From Paenibacillus sp. DMB5 (lineage in GTDB: Bacteria; Bacillota; Bacilli; Paenibacillales; Paenibacillaceae), in contig NZ_LRAC01000017.1 in NCBI RefSeq assembly GCF_001517085.1, positions 81,486-145,485 of the forward strand: 64,000 nt of DNA, read 5' to 3'. Made by a program: the position numbers and the translations under genes. Below the pieces are notes generated by a model. The model was not told the origin of the DNA and searched no databases. It was given only the letters and a program-made list of their open reading frames with translations. Below, piece after piece: positions 1 to 9,003 of this stretch (positions are counted from its first letter, which is position 1; each line of letters opens with the position of its first letter).

Positions 1-401
1 TTCATAATCCAGTTGGAATCATGATGGAGGTTGATCATCACATGCAGCTTCGCCTCCAGCGACCAGTCGACGACCTCCTGAATCCGTGCCATGAAGGCCG
101 GATCGATGGCATAGTCCGGGGCATCTCCCATCCGGTGCCTCCAGGTAATTGGAATACGGATCGTTTTATAGCCCTCGGCAGCAAGCTGGTCAATAAAAGC
201 TTTGGTAACAGGCGGGTTTCCCCAGGAGGTCTCCTCCCCGCTGGCTTCAAAGGTGTTGCCCATGTTCCATCCGGGACCGAGGGCTTCCACATAGGCCTGC
301 AGCGGATTCTCGGTTTCCCTGGCCTGAGCAGGCAGAGCTGGCCAAGCCAGGGCAGCCGCCAGCAGCAGGATGATCAGGCTGAACGGATGTCTATTTTTCA
401 T
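1..401 (-). CDS. GH5-family glycoside hydrolase (endoglucanase-like), N-terminal part only
   Basis: The reading frame is open from an ATG at 401 to the left window edge, giving about 133 residues with no stop. A signal peptide (charged start, leucine/alanine-rich core, probable cleavage after ALPAQA) marks a secreted protein. After it come the GH5-type motifs GWNMGNTFEA, RIPITW and VMINLHHD, so a secreted beta-1,4-glucanase or related hydrolase is likely. The catalytic glutamates lie beyond the window. An AGGAAAGG site precedes the ATG. The gene follows the double-importer operon in the same direction but is separated from it by a terminator and a palindromic element, so it may have its own transcript. 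It suggests a beta-glucan or related polysaccharide as the substrate of the locus. Exact substrate is unknown. Confidence 0.8.
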   Translation of the reverse strand, partial: MKNRHPFSLIILLLAAALAWPALPAQARETENPLQAYVEALGPGWNMGNTFEASGEETSWGNPPVTKAFIDQLAAEGYKTIRIPITWRHRMGDAPDYAIDPAFMARIQEVVDWSLEAKLHVMINLHHDSNWIM

Positions 402-417
402 TGTACGCACCCTTTCC

Positions 418-472
418 TGCAAGCAGAAACGGCTACGCCGTCCTAAACAGGACGGTATCCGTTTCTGCGAGT
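418..472. repeat. Dispersed palindromic element, copy 1
   Basis: A long inverted repeat pairs GCAGAAACGG with CCGTTTCTGC and, inside it, CCGTCCT with AGGACGG. A second copy with the same ends (TGCAAG-AGAAACGGCT and CCGTTTCTGCGAG) but a diverged centre lies at 18701-18757. This copy sits in the 5' leader of the GH5 gene, right against its ribosome binding site. Confidence 0.75.
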
Positions 473-477
473 ATTTT

Positions 478-513
478 AAAAAATGCCGGGGGCGGCAATC
501 CAGCCCTCCGGCA
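478..513 (-). terminator. Intrinsic terminator of the double-importer operon
   Basis: On the minus strand TGCCGG pairs with CCGGCA and the stem is followed by a run of T. It lies just past the stop of the last permease gene, at 532. Confidence 0.75.
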
Positions 514-531
514 CTCTTTTTATGAAGCGTG

Positions 532-1536
532 TTATCCGATAATGCCGCTCCGCTCCACACTCTCCACAAAATACCGCTGTACAACCATGTACAGCAGAAT
601 CAGCGGAATAATAGCCAGCAGAATGCCGGTGTCGATAATCATCGCTACGTGGTTCGGATCGGCTTTGACCGCAGACCCGCCTCCGCCTGCCCCCAGCATA
701 CCCGGAATCAGGGCATTGGCCTGCGCCGCCAGCGAGCTGACCTTGGTAGGCATCAGCGCCAGCTCACTCATAAAGAGTGAAGTAAAGAAGGTATCGTTGT
801 ATTGCCATACGAAGCAGAACAAAATGACGGTGATCATCGGCGAGACTGCATTGGGCAGCATGATCCGCAGGAAGGTTTTTACTCCGCCCGCGCCGTCGAT
901 CAGGGCAGCTTCTTCAATCTCCTTCGGCATCCCCTTGAAAAACTGGCGGAAGATATAAATGAAGAGGCCGGCCTTCAGCCCGATCGCGGTTGCCGAGGTA
1001 ATGATGGAAGGCCAATACGTATTAAGCAGGTTAAGCCCGGACTTGCCGGTAATCAGATGAATGATTCCCAGAATGTCGAAGCTTCTGAAATGCAGATACA
1101 TCGGCACCATCAGCGTGCTGGTCGGCACGAGCAGTGTCAGAATAACCAGGGCGAACAGGATATTGCTTCCCGGAAAGTTAAATCTGGCAAAGCCATAGCC
1201 CGCCAGGGCACAGGAGGCCGTGGTCAGCAGGGTCGTCACGACAACGAACAGCAGCGTATTGCCGAGCAGCGGGAAGTAATCCAGGATCTGCATCGCCATT
1301 CTGATATTGTCCATCGTGAAATGGACGGGAATCATGTAAATCGTCGGGTTATAAATATCCGCCTTATCCTTGAAGGCAATGGAGAACTTCATCAGCAGCG
1401 GATAAATAATGATGAAGGATATCCCTGTAACAAGCGCATAACGGAACACTGCGTACAGGATATCGACTGCCCTGCCTCTCACCTTCTGGATTCTGTAATG
1501 CTGGGCTTCTTTACGGACAGCTTGCGGGGACTGCAT
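532..1536 (-). CDS. Carbohydrate ABC transporter permease, MalG type (outer importer)
   Basis: This is an inner-membrane component of a CUT1-type sugar importer. The 334-residue protein has about six hydrophobic segments and the permease EAA loop (EEAALIDGAGG, then a basic patch) that docks on the ATPase. It carries an N-terminal extension of roughly 25 polar residues. AAAGGAGG lies 7 nt before the ATG. It is the last gene of the operon and pairs with the MalF-type permease just upstream. No ATPase gene is present, so a shared MsmX-like ATPase elsewhere is presumed from what is known of Bacillus-group CUT1 systems. The sugar is not known. Confidence 0.88.
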   Translation of the reverse strand: MQSPQAVRKEAQHYRIQKVRGRAVDILYAVFRYALVTGISFIIIYPLLMKFSIAFKDKADIYNPTIYMIPVHFTMDNIRMAMQILDYFPLLGNTLLFVVVTTLLTTASCALAGYGFARFNFPGSNILFALVILTLLVPTSTLMVPMYLHFRSFDILGIIHLITGKSGLNLLNTYWPSIITSATAIGLKAGLFIYIFRQFFKGMPKEIEEAALIDGAGGVKTFLRIMLPNAVSPMITVILFCFVWQYNDTFFTSLFMSELALMPTKVSSLAAQANALIPGMLGAGGGGSAVKADPNHVAMIIDTGILLAIIPLILLYMVVQRYFVESVERSGIIG

Positions 1537-1558
1537 GCCGTATCCTCCTTTGCATAAA

Positions 1559-2458
1559 TCAGTTGTAATGCACCCGTTTGGACAGCACGTAGCCCACTAT
1601 GACCAGGATGATGCTGATAATCAGCGTATAGATCCAGGACATCGCCGCGCTCAGCCCGAAGTTCTGGGTGGTGAACGCCGTGGTGAAGATCATTTTCGTT
1701 ACCGCACTGCCTGAGAAGGAGTCGATGATCGTATAGATTACATTAGTCAGGATCAGCGGGCTCACGAGCGGGAAGGTGATTTTCCAGAAGGATTCATAGG
1801 CAGTCGCCCCTTCAATCTTCGCCACCTCATACATCGCTCCGGGAACGGACTGCAGCGCGGCAAGGAAAATCAGAATCTGCACGCCGGAGCTGGTTATAAT
1901 CTCATAGATCCGCAGAATCGCATCGACAATATAGTCCACGAACGACAGCGGCAGACCGATATCACTCAGAATCATCACCATGGACATGACATTGTACTGG
2001 GAGCCTGATTGACCCAATTCATTCACGGCGGTCGCATCACCGACCAGATTGATCAGCCCTGAGGCTTCTGCTGCCGATATGGCATTGGAGGCCAGGATAA
2101 CCGGCAGGAAAAAGATGGCCCGGGCGACGATTCTCCCCCTGAACTTCTGGTTCAGCAGCGTTGCCGAGAACAGGCTGAAGAACAGGATCATCGGCACATT
2201 CAGCACCATATCCCAGACCGATTCGGTCAGGACGCGGTTGAAGGTGGCATCGACAAGCAGAGCATTGTTGAAATTGGCCCAGCCCACGCCCTCCAGCGTG
2301 AACCCCGAAGGATCAACGGTTAATTTGCTGAAGCTGAATTGGATGGACCGGAGCAGCGGAGCTGCGAACAGGAATATAAATCCGAGCAGCCACGGCGCTA
2401 TAAAAGCAATGCCCAGCAAGGAGCGCTTATGCTGCAGGCTCAGCTTGTTTCCGTTCAT
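1559..2458 (-). CDS. Sugar ABC transporter permease, MalF type (outer importer)
   Basis: The 299-residue membrane protein has a first hydrophobic segment near residues 15-37 and the EAA loop YEVAKIEGATAYESFWKITFP near the C-terminus, typical of the MalF/UgpA half of a CUT1 importer. Its start overlaps the stop of the DUF5696 gene by 4 nt (ATGA), so the two are translationally coupled; a GAAGGTGA site precedes it. It pairs with the MalG-type permease 22 nt downstream. A second permease pair lies further upstream in the same operon, so this pair may serve the 453-residue lipoprotein SBP while the other serves the 986-residue SBP. That pairing is inference. Confidence 0.88.
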   Translation of the reverse strand: MNGNKLSLQHKRSLLGIAFIAPWLLGFIFLFAAPLLRSIQFSFSKLTVDPSGFTLEGVGWANFNNALLVDATFNRVLTESVWDMVLNVPMILFFSLFSATLLNQKFRGRIVARAIFFLPVILASNAISAAEASGLINLVGDATAVNELGQSGSQYNVMSMVMILSDIGLPLSFVDYIVDAILRIYEIITSSGVQILIFLAALQSVPGAMYEVAKIEGATAYESFWKITFPLVSPLILTNVIYTIIDSFSGSAVTKMIFTTAFTTQNFGLSAAMSWIYTLIISIILVIVGYVLSKRVHYN

Positions 2459-5034
2459 GACGCTTCACCTTCAATCACATATTGTCCGGCACCGACAGTG
2501 GTTCCCTGCACGGAGACATCCTTGCCGGTGTAGTTGACATAGAAAGATATACCGTTGCTGTACTGCACCTCCACAACACCCTCCTGATGGCGTATATGGT
2601 TTACGATCTGAGCATGCTGTACCGGGGCAAGCACCTCATTTACTTCCTTGTACATGGAAACCGCCTGCTCATACCAGTCCTGATAGGAGGCTGCATACAG
2701 GCTGTCAAAATGCGTGAATTTCAGCTTCGAGGACGGCTCATACGACCAGGAAAAGTAAGGTGCTGACCCCAGCTCGATGGAATGGAGCAGCTGAGTGTGC
2801 ATATCCTGCTCATCGCTCAGGTTGACCGGTGCCCCCGTATAGCTGATGAAGCCGTGGACTACCATCTGATAAAAGGGAACTGTTTCATCGGTAAGCGCAA
2901 AACCGCTGGAGGATACAGGCACATTAATCAGATGATCGGCATAAGGCCAGGCATAGGCATTTCCGCCTGAAACCATGGTCTGGTCCACATCCTGGCTGAT
3001 TCTGTCCAGCTGCTCCTTCACGATGGCTTTGGCTGTCTCCCGCTGGATCACCCGGCTGGCCCGGAAGTCGGAGCTCAGCACATTGCCGAGATCCCGCAGA
3101 GACACGCCTTCCATTCCAAAGCCGGCATACTTATCCATAAAAGAATTCACATAATAGGGCAGTTTGGCTGGTGATAACAGGTAGTAGCCTCCAAGCGTCA
3201 TATCCATCCGGTTAAGCGCCCGGTTATAAGGATATAGCTGTGCTTCCTCCCTTGTGACAAACCTTGCCGCATCGGAGGAGGGTGTGAATCCGCCGTCATT
3301 GTGATAAATCTGCTGGAAGGCTACATCCGGGAACAGCGTTCCGCCGGCCTGTGTCAGCTGGTCCCGCAGCGCGGTCAGCTCCGACCTGCTGCCAAGCACG
3401 CTTTCCGTCTTCAGCTTATCCGGCGTGGAGTGATTCACGCCTTTGGCGGACCAGCCGGTATACCGCATCAGCAGCCGGCCGATGCCGTCCTGCTTCAATT
3501 GCCCGGCAATCAGCGCAGCCTGCCGGAAGGAGGTCATGGAAATCTCGGAGCGGTAAGGCACGCCGAGCAGCGATTTCTGCTTGTCGACAGCGCCCAGCAT
3601 ATCCAGATAAAATGGAATGCTCTGCTCCTCAGCCAGAGGTGTGAGCGCCTTCTCCGCAACCAGCTTATCCCGGTACAGCTCAGCCATCCCGGAGTAGCTG
3701 GCCTTATCCCCGCTCAGGAAGCTGTAGCGTACCTGAATATCGCCCTTGTAGATTTCTTCGCTAAGCAGCTGTATTTCCTGAATGGTCGCTCCCGTGTACA
3801 GCTCAAGCTCATCCTCACCGCGCAGGGAATAGCTGCTGTGAATAAAATTGTAGGAATTCTTTTTTCCGCTGATATCAGCGGCGATACTGGCGATCGCATC
3901 ACCCTTCTCGATGACAGCGAACCATGCGCCATCCCCGGCCTTCATGCCGAAGACCGGCATCCGGGCATTCTGGCTGACCTGCCCGCGCCGGTAGCTGTTG
4001 TCATTGGGGTCCGGCCCGTACACCCGCTGCACATACTGCTCTTCCTTCACTTTGCCGTTGTTCAGACGGATCAGGCTGCCGGAGCCGTCAGGAACCAGCA
4101 TATAGCCGTCCGTCAGCCGGTCCGCAGCGCCGAACATGTTAAGCAGCTCGAGGCTGCGGATCTGATATTGCCCGCTCTCCTTAACCTGGTTCACAGGAAC
4201 GGTTACGACCAGCGAGCCTTCCTCCAGCCGGTATTCCAGCGGGATGACAAAATTAGGCTTGGAGGATCCCGAGCTTCCGCCGATTCCGTTCTCCGCGTTG
4301 TCCTGCGCCAGATCCTCCGCAGAATAGCCCGCCAGTACAAAGGCGGCGGTCATTTTCTTTAGCACCAGGGGCTTTGAGACCTGGGCATCGATCCGCTCCA
4401 TGATATCCGGGCTGCCCTCCTTGGGATAATAGCGGGTTGCAACATATTTGGCAGTCGACGCATCCAGCTTGGACAGCACCTTCTCCTCCAGCCGGGCCTG
4501 GCTGATATATTGTGGCAGCGCATCAATACCTGCCGAGGTGTCCCCGATGGTATAAGTAATCCGCAGCCCGTTCTTCAGACTCTCGGCTGTGAACTGCTTG
4601 CTGCTGATGCTCTGGGCAAAGTTGGTGTAGGATTCAAGCGTCCCTACAGCATCACGGAACAGTACGGTCAGCTGTGAGGACAGCAACTCCTTCTCGAAGC
4701 CCGAAGCCAGCGTATCCTCATTGCGGCCTTCCGGATTGCTGTACCAGATCTGCCCCGACCGCTTATCCTTCACCGCTATTTCTGTCGTTTCGGCGTTATA
4801 GTACAGGGACAGCTCTGCATCGTCCGCTGCCAGGATCATGCCGGGTACTCCGCCGGAGGAATCGGGCAGCGCAGCCAGCTCGCTTCCGGCCTCAAGCTCA
4901 GCCGTCACCTCCATATAGGCGGAGGCTTCAACGGCTTCCGCACCGCGGGAGCTGAAGTACAGGACAGCCGCGGCGATGATACAGAGGACTGCGGCACAGG
5001 CCAGCACCGCAGCCGGTAATTTTCGTCTTTTCAC
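2455..5034 (-). CDS. DUF5696-family membrane-anchored protein
   Basis: The protein has about 859 residues. A single hydrophobic segment near residues 5-27 should anchor it, with the rest outside the cell. The family has no assigned function that I know of. The N-terminal 350 residues look beta-rich and resemble the sandwich domains preceding some glycosidase barrels. The C-terminal half has alternating segments (GMEGVSLRDLGN, GGNAYAWPYADH, GAPYFSWSYEP-like) that could be a TIM barrel, so a glycosidase-like fold is possible but unproven. A GTG at 5034 is chosen because AAGGAGG lies 8 nt before it and the upstream ATG at 5052 has no such site. The gene sits between YIP1 and a permease, coupled to both. 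Confidence 0.75.
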   Translation of the reverse strand: MKRRKLPAAVLACAAVLCIIAAAVLYFSSRGAEAVEASAYMEVTAELEAGSELAALPDSSGGVPGMILAADDAELSLYYNAETTEIAVKDKRSGQIWYSNPEGRNEDTLASGFEKELLSSQLTVLFRDAVGTLESYTNFAQSISSKQFTAESLKNGLRITYTIGDTSAGIDALPQYISQARLEEKVLSKLDASTAKYVATRYYPKEGSPDIMERIDAQVSKPLVLKKMTAAFVLAGYSAEDLAQDNAENGIGGSSGSSKPNFVIPLEYRLEEGSLVVTVPVNQVKESGQYQIRSLELLNMFGAADRLTDGYMLVPDGSGSLIRLNNGKVKEEQYVQRVYGPDPNDNSYRRGQVSQNARMPVFGMKAGDGAWFAVIEKGDAIASIAADISGKKNSYNFIHSSYSLRGEDELELYTGATIQEIQLLSEEIYKGDIQVRYSFLSGDKASYSGMAELYRDKLVAEKALTPLAEEQSIPFYLDMLGAVDKQKSLLGVPYRSEISMTSFRQAALIAGQLKQDGIGRLLMRYTGWSAKGVNHSTPDKLKTESVLGSRSELTALRDQLTQAGGTLFPDVAFQQIYHNDGGFTPSSDAARFVTREEAQLYPYNRALNRMDMTLGGYYLLSPAKLPYYVNSFMDKYAGFGMEGVSLRDLGNVLSSDFRASRVIQRETAKAIVKEQLDRISQDVDQTMVSGGNAYAWPYADHLINVPVSSSGFALTDETVPFYQMVVHGFISYTGAPVNLSDEQDMHTQLLHSIELGSAPYFSWSYEPSSKLKFTHFDSLYAASYQDWYEQAVSMYKEVNEVLAPVQHAQIVNHIRHQEGVVEVQYSNGISFYVNYTGKDVSVQGTTVGAGQYVIEGEAS

Positions 5035-5048
5035 AGATGCGGCCTCCT

Positions 5049-5669
5049 TCATGTGCGGAAAATCAATTCACGGTAAATGTTGATAAAGAACTCGATAATC
5101 TGCTGGATCATGCTAAGGACAAGGGTTCCGAGGAATACTACGATGCCCATAACCACTACCGTCAGCAGCATTGTGACAACCGTTTTGAGCACAGTGTACT
5201 GGTGAACGGTCATAATGCCGACGAACAGCAGTGCAATGAACCAGATGGATGCCACCGACATCATCAGATAGTAGAAGGCCGTTTCTTCCTCCGCCATGAA
5301 CCGGCTGGCCACTACCATCGGAGTATAAATAATAACAATGGGAACAAGCGCATAGCCTGTAGCCATCATGATTTCTTTGAATTTTCCCTCGCCGTCCATC
5401 AGCGTTGTAATGGCCCAGTTGGACAGGCACCACAGGAAAAACGGAAAAACAACGGTAAACAGCTGTGTAATGCTGTTTAAATGGCGCGGGTCATTGTAAT
5501 TGACCAGAAAGCCTGCGAACTGATTCTTCAGGATCATGGAGATGACCACAAGCAGCAGAATAGTCAGTGTTACCCGCAGCTTTCCTTTGCCCTCATATTT
5601 CATATCCCAGAAGCTGTCAAACGGATGCACAATGAGGTGCAGCGGGAATTTAATGAAATCCTGCCTCAT
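5049..5669 (-). CDS. YIP1-family integral membrane protein
   Basis: The protein has about 206 residues and five strongly hydrophobic segments, the Yip1-domain pattern (a polar N-terminal stretch with HPFDSFWDMKYEGKG, then membrane helices). Members in bacteria have no defined role. The ATG at 5669 is chosen because AAGGAGGGG lies just before it; the longer frame to 5759 would run through the end of the NHL gene. It overlaps the NHL gene by 20 nt and its stop overlaps the DUF5696 region, so NHL, YIP1 and DUF5696 are probably made together. A scaffold or membrane partner for the neighbouring importer parts is a guess from context. Confidence 0.8.
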   Translation of the reverse strand: MRQDFIKFPLHLIVHPFDSFWDMKYEGKGKLRVTLTILLLVVISMILKNQFAGFLVNYNDPRHLNSITQLFTVVFPFFLWCLSNWAITTLMDGEGKFKEIMMATGYALVPIVIIYTPMVVASRFMAEEETAFYYLMMSVASIWFIALLFVGIMTVHQYTVLKTVVTMLLTVVVMGIVVFLGTLVLSMIQQIIEFFINIYRELIFRT

Positions 5670-7158
5670 GGGCGTTCCCCTCCTTAAGGTTGTGCGGAGT
5701 CTGCCTGGAAGCCCGGGAGTCCCGCTTTCTTCTCCAGAAGCCGAAGATACGGTAGGCAATCCATACGGCTGCCAGCAGCATTACCGATGTCAGGAAGGTT
5801 CCGAAGTGCTCCTGCATCACTTCTCTGCGGTACCGTTTGAAGGCTACGGAATAACCGTCCCGGTCCATCCCGAGCTTGAAATATTTCATCGCTTCCTTGT
5901 TGTTCTTCTCCATCAGCAGCGACTTGCCGATGCCAATATAAGCGATATCATAGTTGGCATTCAGCTTCAGGACTTCCTTCCAGACAGGAACCGCCTGTGC
6001 ATCCTCACCATTGTAATGATAGCCGACCGCCTCATTCACAATGCTGCCGAACCGGGTCGGCTTGAAGATCACAATATTGCCCTTCCCCCGGTCCAGCACG
6101 AGCTGGCTGCCGCCGGCGTACTCGATGGCTGCCGGTATTTTGAACGTCCCGGTCTGGTTGCCCTTGCCGCCGTATACATAGAGAAGGTCGCCTTCATCGT
6201 TATAGGTGAACACCTTGCCCTGATTGGCATCAAGCGCACTGTACATGCCGTCCGGAAGCACCTTGATATCGGTAAATTTGGACGGTCCCACCGATATCCG
6301 GTAACGGATATCCCCCAGCACATCGAAGTAGCCGAACCGTTTCAGCACATCCTCACCGGAGGGATTAAGCCGCTTGACCGGCTCCTTCGAGCCCGGATCA
6401 ATATTCGTTGCATACAGGAAGCCTTTGTCATCCACATCAATATTGGAGAATTCCGTGGGAACGAACAGTGCCATTTGCGCCTTCTGCGCCTTGGTGGAGA
6501 ACATCCGCCAGATGTATTCGGTGTAGTCGCGCTTGACCTTGTTCGTGCCGACATAGCCGATGAACATACCGTTCTCGTCAAACTGCATAATGCCCTCGAA
6601 AATGCCCTTGGCAATGACATAGACCCGTTCCGCCTGGTCCACCGTTACCTTTACCGGAATAAACTTGAAATCCGCAGGCAGAATATCCGACTCCGGCTGC
6701 TCAATCATCCGCAGCAGCTCCCCGTCCGGGGACAGAACGACGATGCGCCCGTTGTCCGTATCGGCCACAAACAGGTTGCCCTCGTCATTAACGTACAGGC
6801 CCGACGGATTCCTGAAGGTCTCTTTCTTCCCGCCGTTGTCAAAGCCGGTGATGACCTTATCGACCTTCCAGCTGCTGTCCAGACAGATAATCCGGGCATT
6901 TCCGGTATCCACGATATAGATCAGTCCGCTGTCCGCAACAACCATGTCGGCAGGGTCGAGCAAATCGCCCACCCCGAGATCCTTGCCTGTAAGGGTACGG
7001 TCAGGAATGTACGCTGCCGGAGCAGGCACAGCTTCCTCCCAGTAATTGTAGTTATAGCTCTCATATGGCACGGCCTCGGCATGCACCGGCGCGGGAGCCG
7101 CATAACTTAGCAGCAGGGATGCCACTGTCCCCGCAAGCAGCCACTTTTTTGCAATCAA
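5650..7158 (-). CDS. NHL-repeat beta-propeller protein with TPR-like tail and C-terminal membrane anchor
   Basis: The 502-residue protein starts with a signal peptide (cleavage near PVHAEA). Repeats of the type DPADMVVADSGLIYIVDTGNARI, spread over residues 60-380, are NHL/beta-propeller blades. A segment near 390-440 (AVPVWKEVLKLNANYDIAYIGIGKSL) resembles a tetratricopeptide repeat. A hydrophobic helix near 455-475 followed by FWRRKRD is a C-terminal anchor. The propeller therefore faces outside. The start is TTG at 7158 with GGGGGGAAGG before it. It is coupled to YIP1 downstream. A binding or assembly role next to the importers is likely; no enzymatic role is visible. Confidence 0.8.
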   Translation of the reverse strand: MIAKKWLLAGTVASLLLSYAAPAPVHAEAVPYESYNYNYWEEAVPAPAAYIPDRTLTGKDLGVGDLLDPADMVVADSGLIYIVDTGNARIICLDSSWKVDKVITGFDNGGKKETFRNPSGLYVNDEGNLFVADTDNGRIVVLSPDGELLRMIEQPESDILPADFKFIPVKVTVDQAERVYVIAKGIFEGIMQFDENGMFIGYVGTNKVKRDYTEYIWRMFSTKAQKAQMALFVPTEFSNIDVDDKGFLYATNIDPGSKEPVKRLNPSGEDVLKRFGYFDVLGDIRYRISVGPSKFTDIKVLPDGMYSALDANQGKVFTYNDEGDLLYVYGGKGNQTGTFKIPAAIEYAGGSQLVLDRGKGNIVIFKPTRFGSIVNEAVGYHYNGEDAQAVPVWKEVLKLNANYDIAYIGIGKSLLMEKNNKEAMKYFKLGMDRDGYSVAFKRYRREVMQEHFGTFLTSVMLLAAVWIAYRIFGFWRRKRDSRASRQTPHNLKEGNAHEAGFH

Positions 7159-7170
7159 CTGCCTTCCCCC

Positions 7171-8073
7171 CTAGTCCTTCATTCCTGATGTAGCCATGGT
7201 CTCAATAATCCGGCTCTGCGAAAAAACAAACAGCGTAATCGGCACACTCATCAGGATCAGCGCCACCGCCGCCGCCGCACCGGAACGGGCAATGCCTCCC
7301 GCTACTACCTGGCCTGCCGCGAAATGGAGCGACTTCAGCTGTTCGCTGTAGATGAAGCCGTTGCCGTCGCTGCCCCACAGAATCTGAAACAGCAGTATAA
7401 TCAGGGTCAGCCAGGCCGGCTTGACGTTAGGCATAACGATTGTCCAGAAGATGCGGTATTCGCTGGCACCGTCGATTTTGGCGGCCTCCAGCAGCACATC
7501 CGGAATCTGCTCCATGAACTGCTTCATCAGATACAGGCCCAGAGAATAGGCGAATGCCGGTATAATGACGGCCCAGTACGTGTCGATCAGCCCCAGCCAG
7601 GACATAATCATATAGTTGGGCATGGCCGTTACGGCCGGCGTGAACATCAGCGACAGGACGACGATGGTGAACAGCACTTTTTTGCCGGGAAAATGATGCT
7701 TGGCCAGCGGATAGGCCGCTGCCGAGGCGAAGATGACGTGTCCGATAATGCCGGCGCCTGTAATAAACACCGTGTTGAAAATATACCGCGAGAACGGCAC
7801 CCACGAGTTGCCGAGCAGGTTAAACAGGTCAACAAAGTTATTCAGCGTGGGATTGCGCACAAACAGGGTCGGCGGGAAAATAAATATCTCATCCAGCGGC
7901 TTGAACGCATTGTTAATGGCATAAACCAGCGGCAGAATCATAAAGGCCCCGAAGAGTGTAAGCAGGGCGAATAAGGAAAACGTGCCCCATGGTGAACGGT
8001 TCACCCGTTTTTTGGGCATCCGGACCACACGGTTGAGCCGACTCCCGGTATTAACCTGAAAGGGGAGATTCAT
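7171..8073 (-). CDS. Carbohydrate ABC transporter permease, MalG type (inner importer)
   Basis: The 300-residue permease has six predicted membrane segments and the EAA loop (LLEAAKIDGASEYRIFWTIVMPNVKP). The basic N-terminus (RVVRMPKKRVNRSPWG) faces the cytoplasm. It starts 2 nt after the MalF-type gene ends, with AAGGTGGGTG before the ATG. It forms the second permease pair of the operon, next to the 986-residue SBP. No ATPase is encoded nearby. Confidence 0.88.
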   Translation of the reverse strand: MNLPFQVNTGSRLNRVVRMPKKRVNRSPWGTFSLFALLTLFGAFMILPLVYAINNAFKPLDEIFIFPPTLFVRNPTLNNFVDLFNLLGNSWVPFSRYIFNTVFITGAGIIGHVIFASAAAYPLAKHHFPGKKVLFTIVVLSLMFTPAVTAMPNYMIMSWLGLIDTYWAVIIPAFAYSLGLYLMKQFMEQIPDVLLEAAKIDGASEYRIFWTIVMPNVKPAWLTLIILLFQILWGSDGNGFIYSEQLKSLHFAAGQVVAGGIARSGAAAAVALILMSVPITLFVFSQSRIIETMATSGMKD

Positions 8074-8075
8074 GA

Positions 8076-8981
8076 TTATTCACCCACCTTTCTAAGGAGC
8101 TTTTGGACAATAAGGTTCGAGGCGACCATGATCAGGAACAGTACGGTAGCAATCGCTGACGCATACCCCATTTCAAACCGGGTCGTGCCAAAATCGATCA
8201 GATGCGTAACGATCGTCTCCGCCGCATAGTTCACACTCGGGAACCCGGCCAGGGCAATCGAGACATCGGCTACGGCAAAAGCGGTCGTAATCTGGATTAC
8301 GGCGCCGAACATCAATTGCGGCCGCATTGACGGAAGCGTAATGTACCACAGCTCCTGCCAGCGGTTTTTGATTCCGTCCACAGCTCCGGCCTCATATAAG
8401 GTGCCGTCCACCGTCTGCAGCCCGGCAATAAAAGCCAGGAAGCCGGTTCCCAGACTGAGCCACAGCTGCACCAGGATGATAATCGGCATAATGTAGCCTT
8501 CCGTCTTCAGCCACTGGATCGGCTCCAGGATGAAGCCGAAGCGCAGCAGCAATCCGTTCATAATGCCGTACCGGTCACCGGAGAAGATCATCAGCCAGAT
8601 GAAGTAGACGTTCCCCGAAATGGAAGGCGCGTAGAAGACAAGTGTCATTACTGCCCTAAGCTTGGGTGACAGCTCATTGATGATCCACGCGAACACAAAA
8701 CAGGCAATGTAGCTGATGGGCCCTGTGATCACTGCGAACAGCAGCGTATTTTTGAGGGCGATCAGGAAGACGTCATCCTCCAGGAACAGGCGGGTATAGT
8801 TCTGCCAGCCGATAAACTTCGGAAACTCTAACATATTGAAATATGTGAAGCTGAGCACAATCGACACCAGGACAGGCAACACCGTAAATACGGCGAACAG
8901 GATCATGTACGGTGCCATTAAAAAATAGGAATGCTTATTGGCTCTTATCTCATGCCATTTCAGGCTCCACCAATTCTGCAC
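8076..8981 (-). CDS. Sugar ABC transporter permease, MalF type (inner importer)
   Basis: This is the MalF-type half of the second permease pair, about 301 residues with six hydrophobic segments. It has a diverged EAA loop (LYEAGAVDGIKNRWQELWYITLP) in which the usual A-x-I-D-G-A becomes A-V-D-G-I. I place the start at a GTG (8981) because GGGGAGGAG lies just before it; the ATG further upstream would overlap the SBP gene by 86 nt without a ribosome binding site. The gap to the SBP stop is 22 nt. The protein begins VQNWWSLKWHEIRANKHSYFL, a cytoplasmic amphipathic lead. Confidence 0.87.
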   Translation of the reverse strand: MQNWWSLKWHEIRANKHSYFLMAPYMILFAVFTVLPVLVSIVLSFTYFNMLEFPKFIGWQNYTRLFLEDDVFLIALKNTLLFAVITGPISYIACFVFAWIINELSPKLRAVMTLVFYAPSISGNVYFIWLMIFSGDRYGIMNGLLLRFGFILEPIQWLKTEGYIMPIIILVQLWLSLGTGFLAFIAGLQTVDGTLYEAGAVDGIKNRWQELWYITLPSMRPQLMFGAVIQITTAFAVADVSIALAGFPSVNYAAETIVTHLIDFGTTRFEMGYASAIATVLFLIMVASNLIVQKLLRKVGE

Positions 8982-9003
8982 GGCTTGCTCCTCCCCCTTG
9001 CTG

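Noticed and set aside
3301..4362. Plus-strand frame of about 353 codons opposite DUF5696
   Set aside because: It is antisense to a gene with coupled neighbours on both sides; composition and lack of a start site mark it as a shadow.
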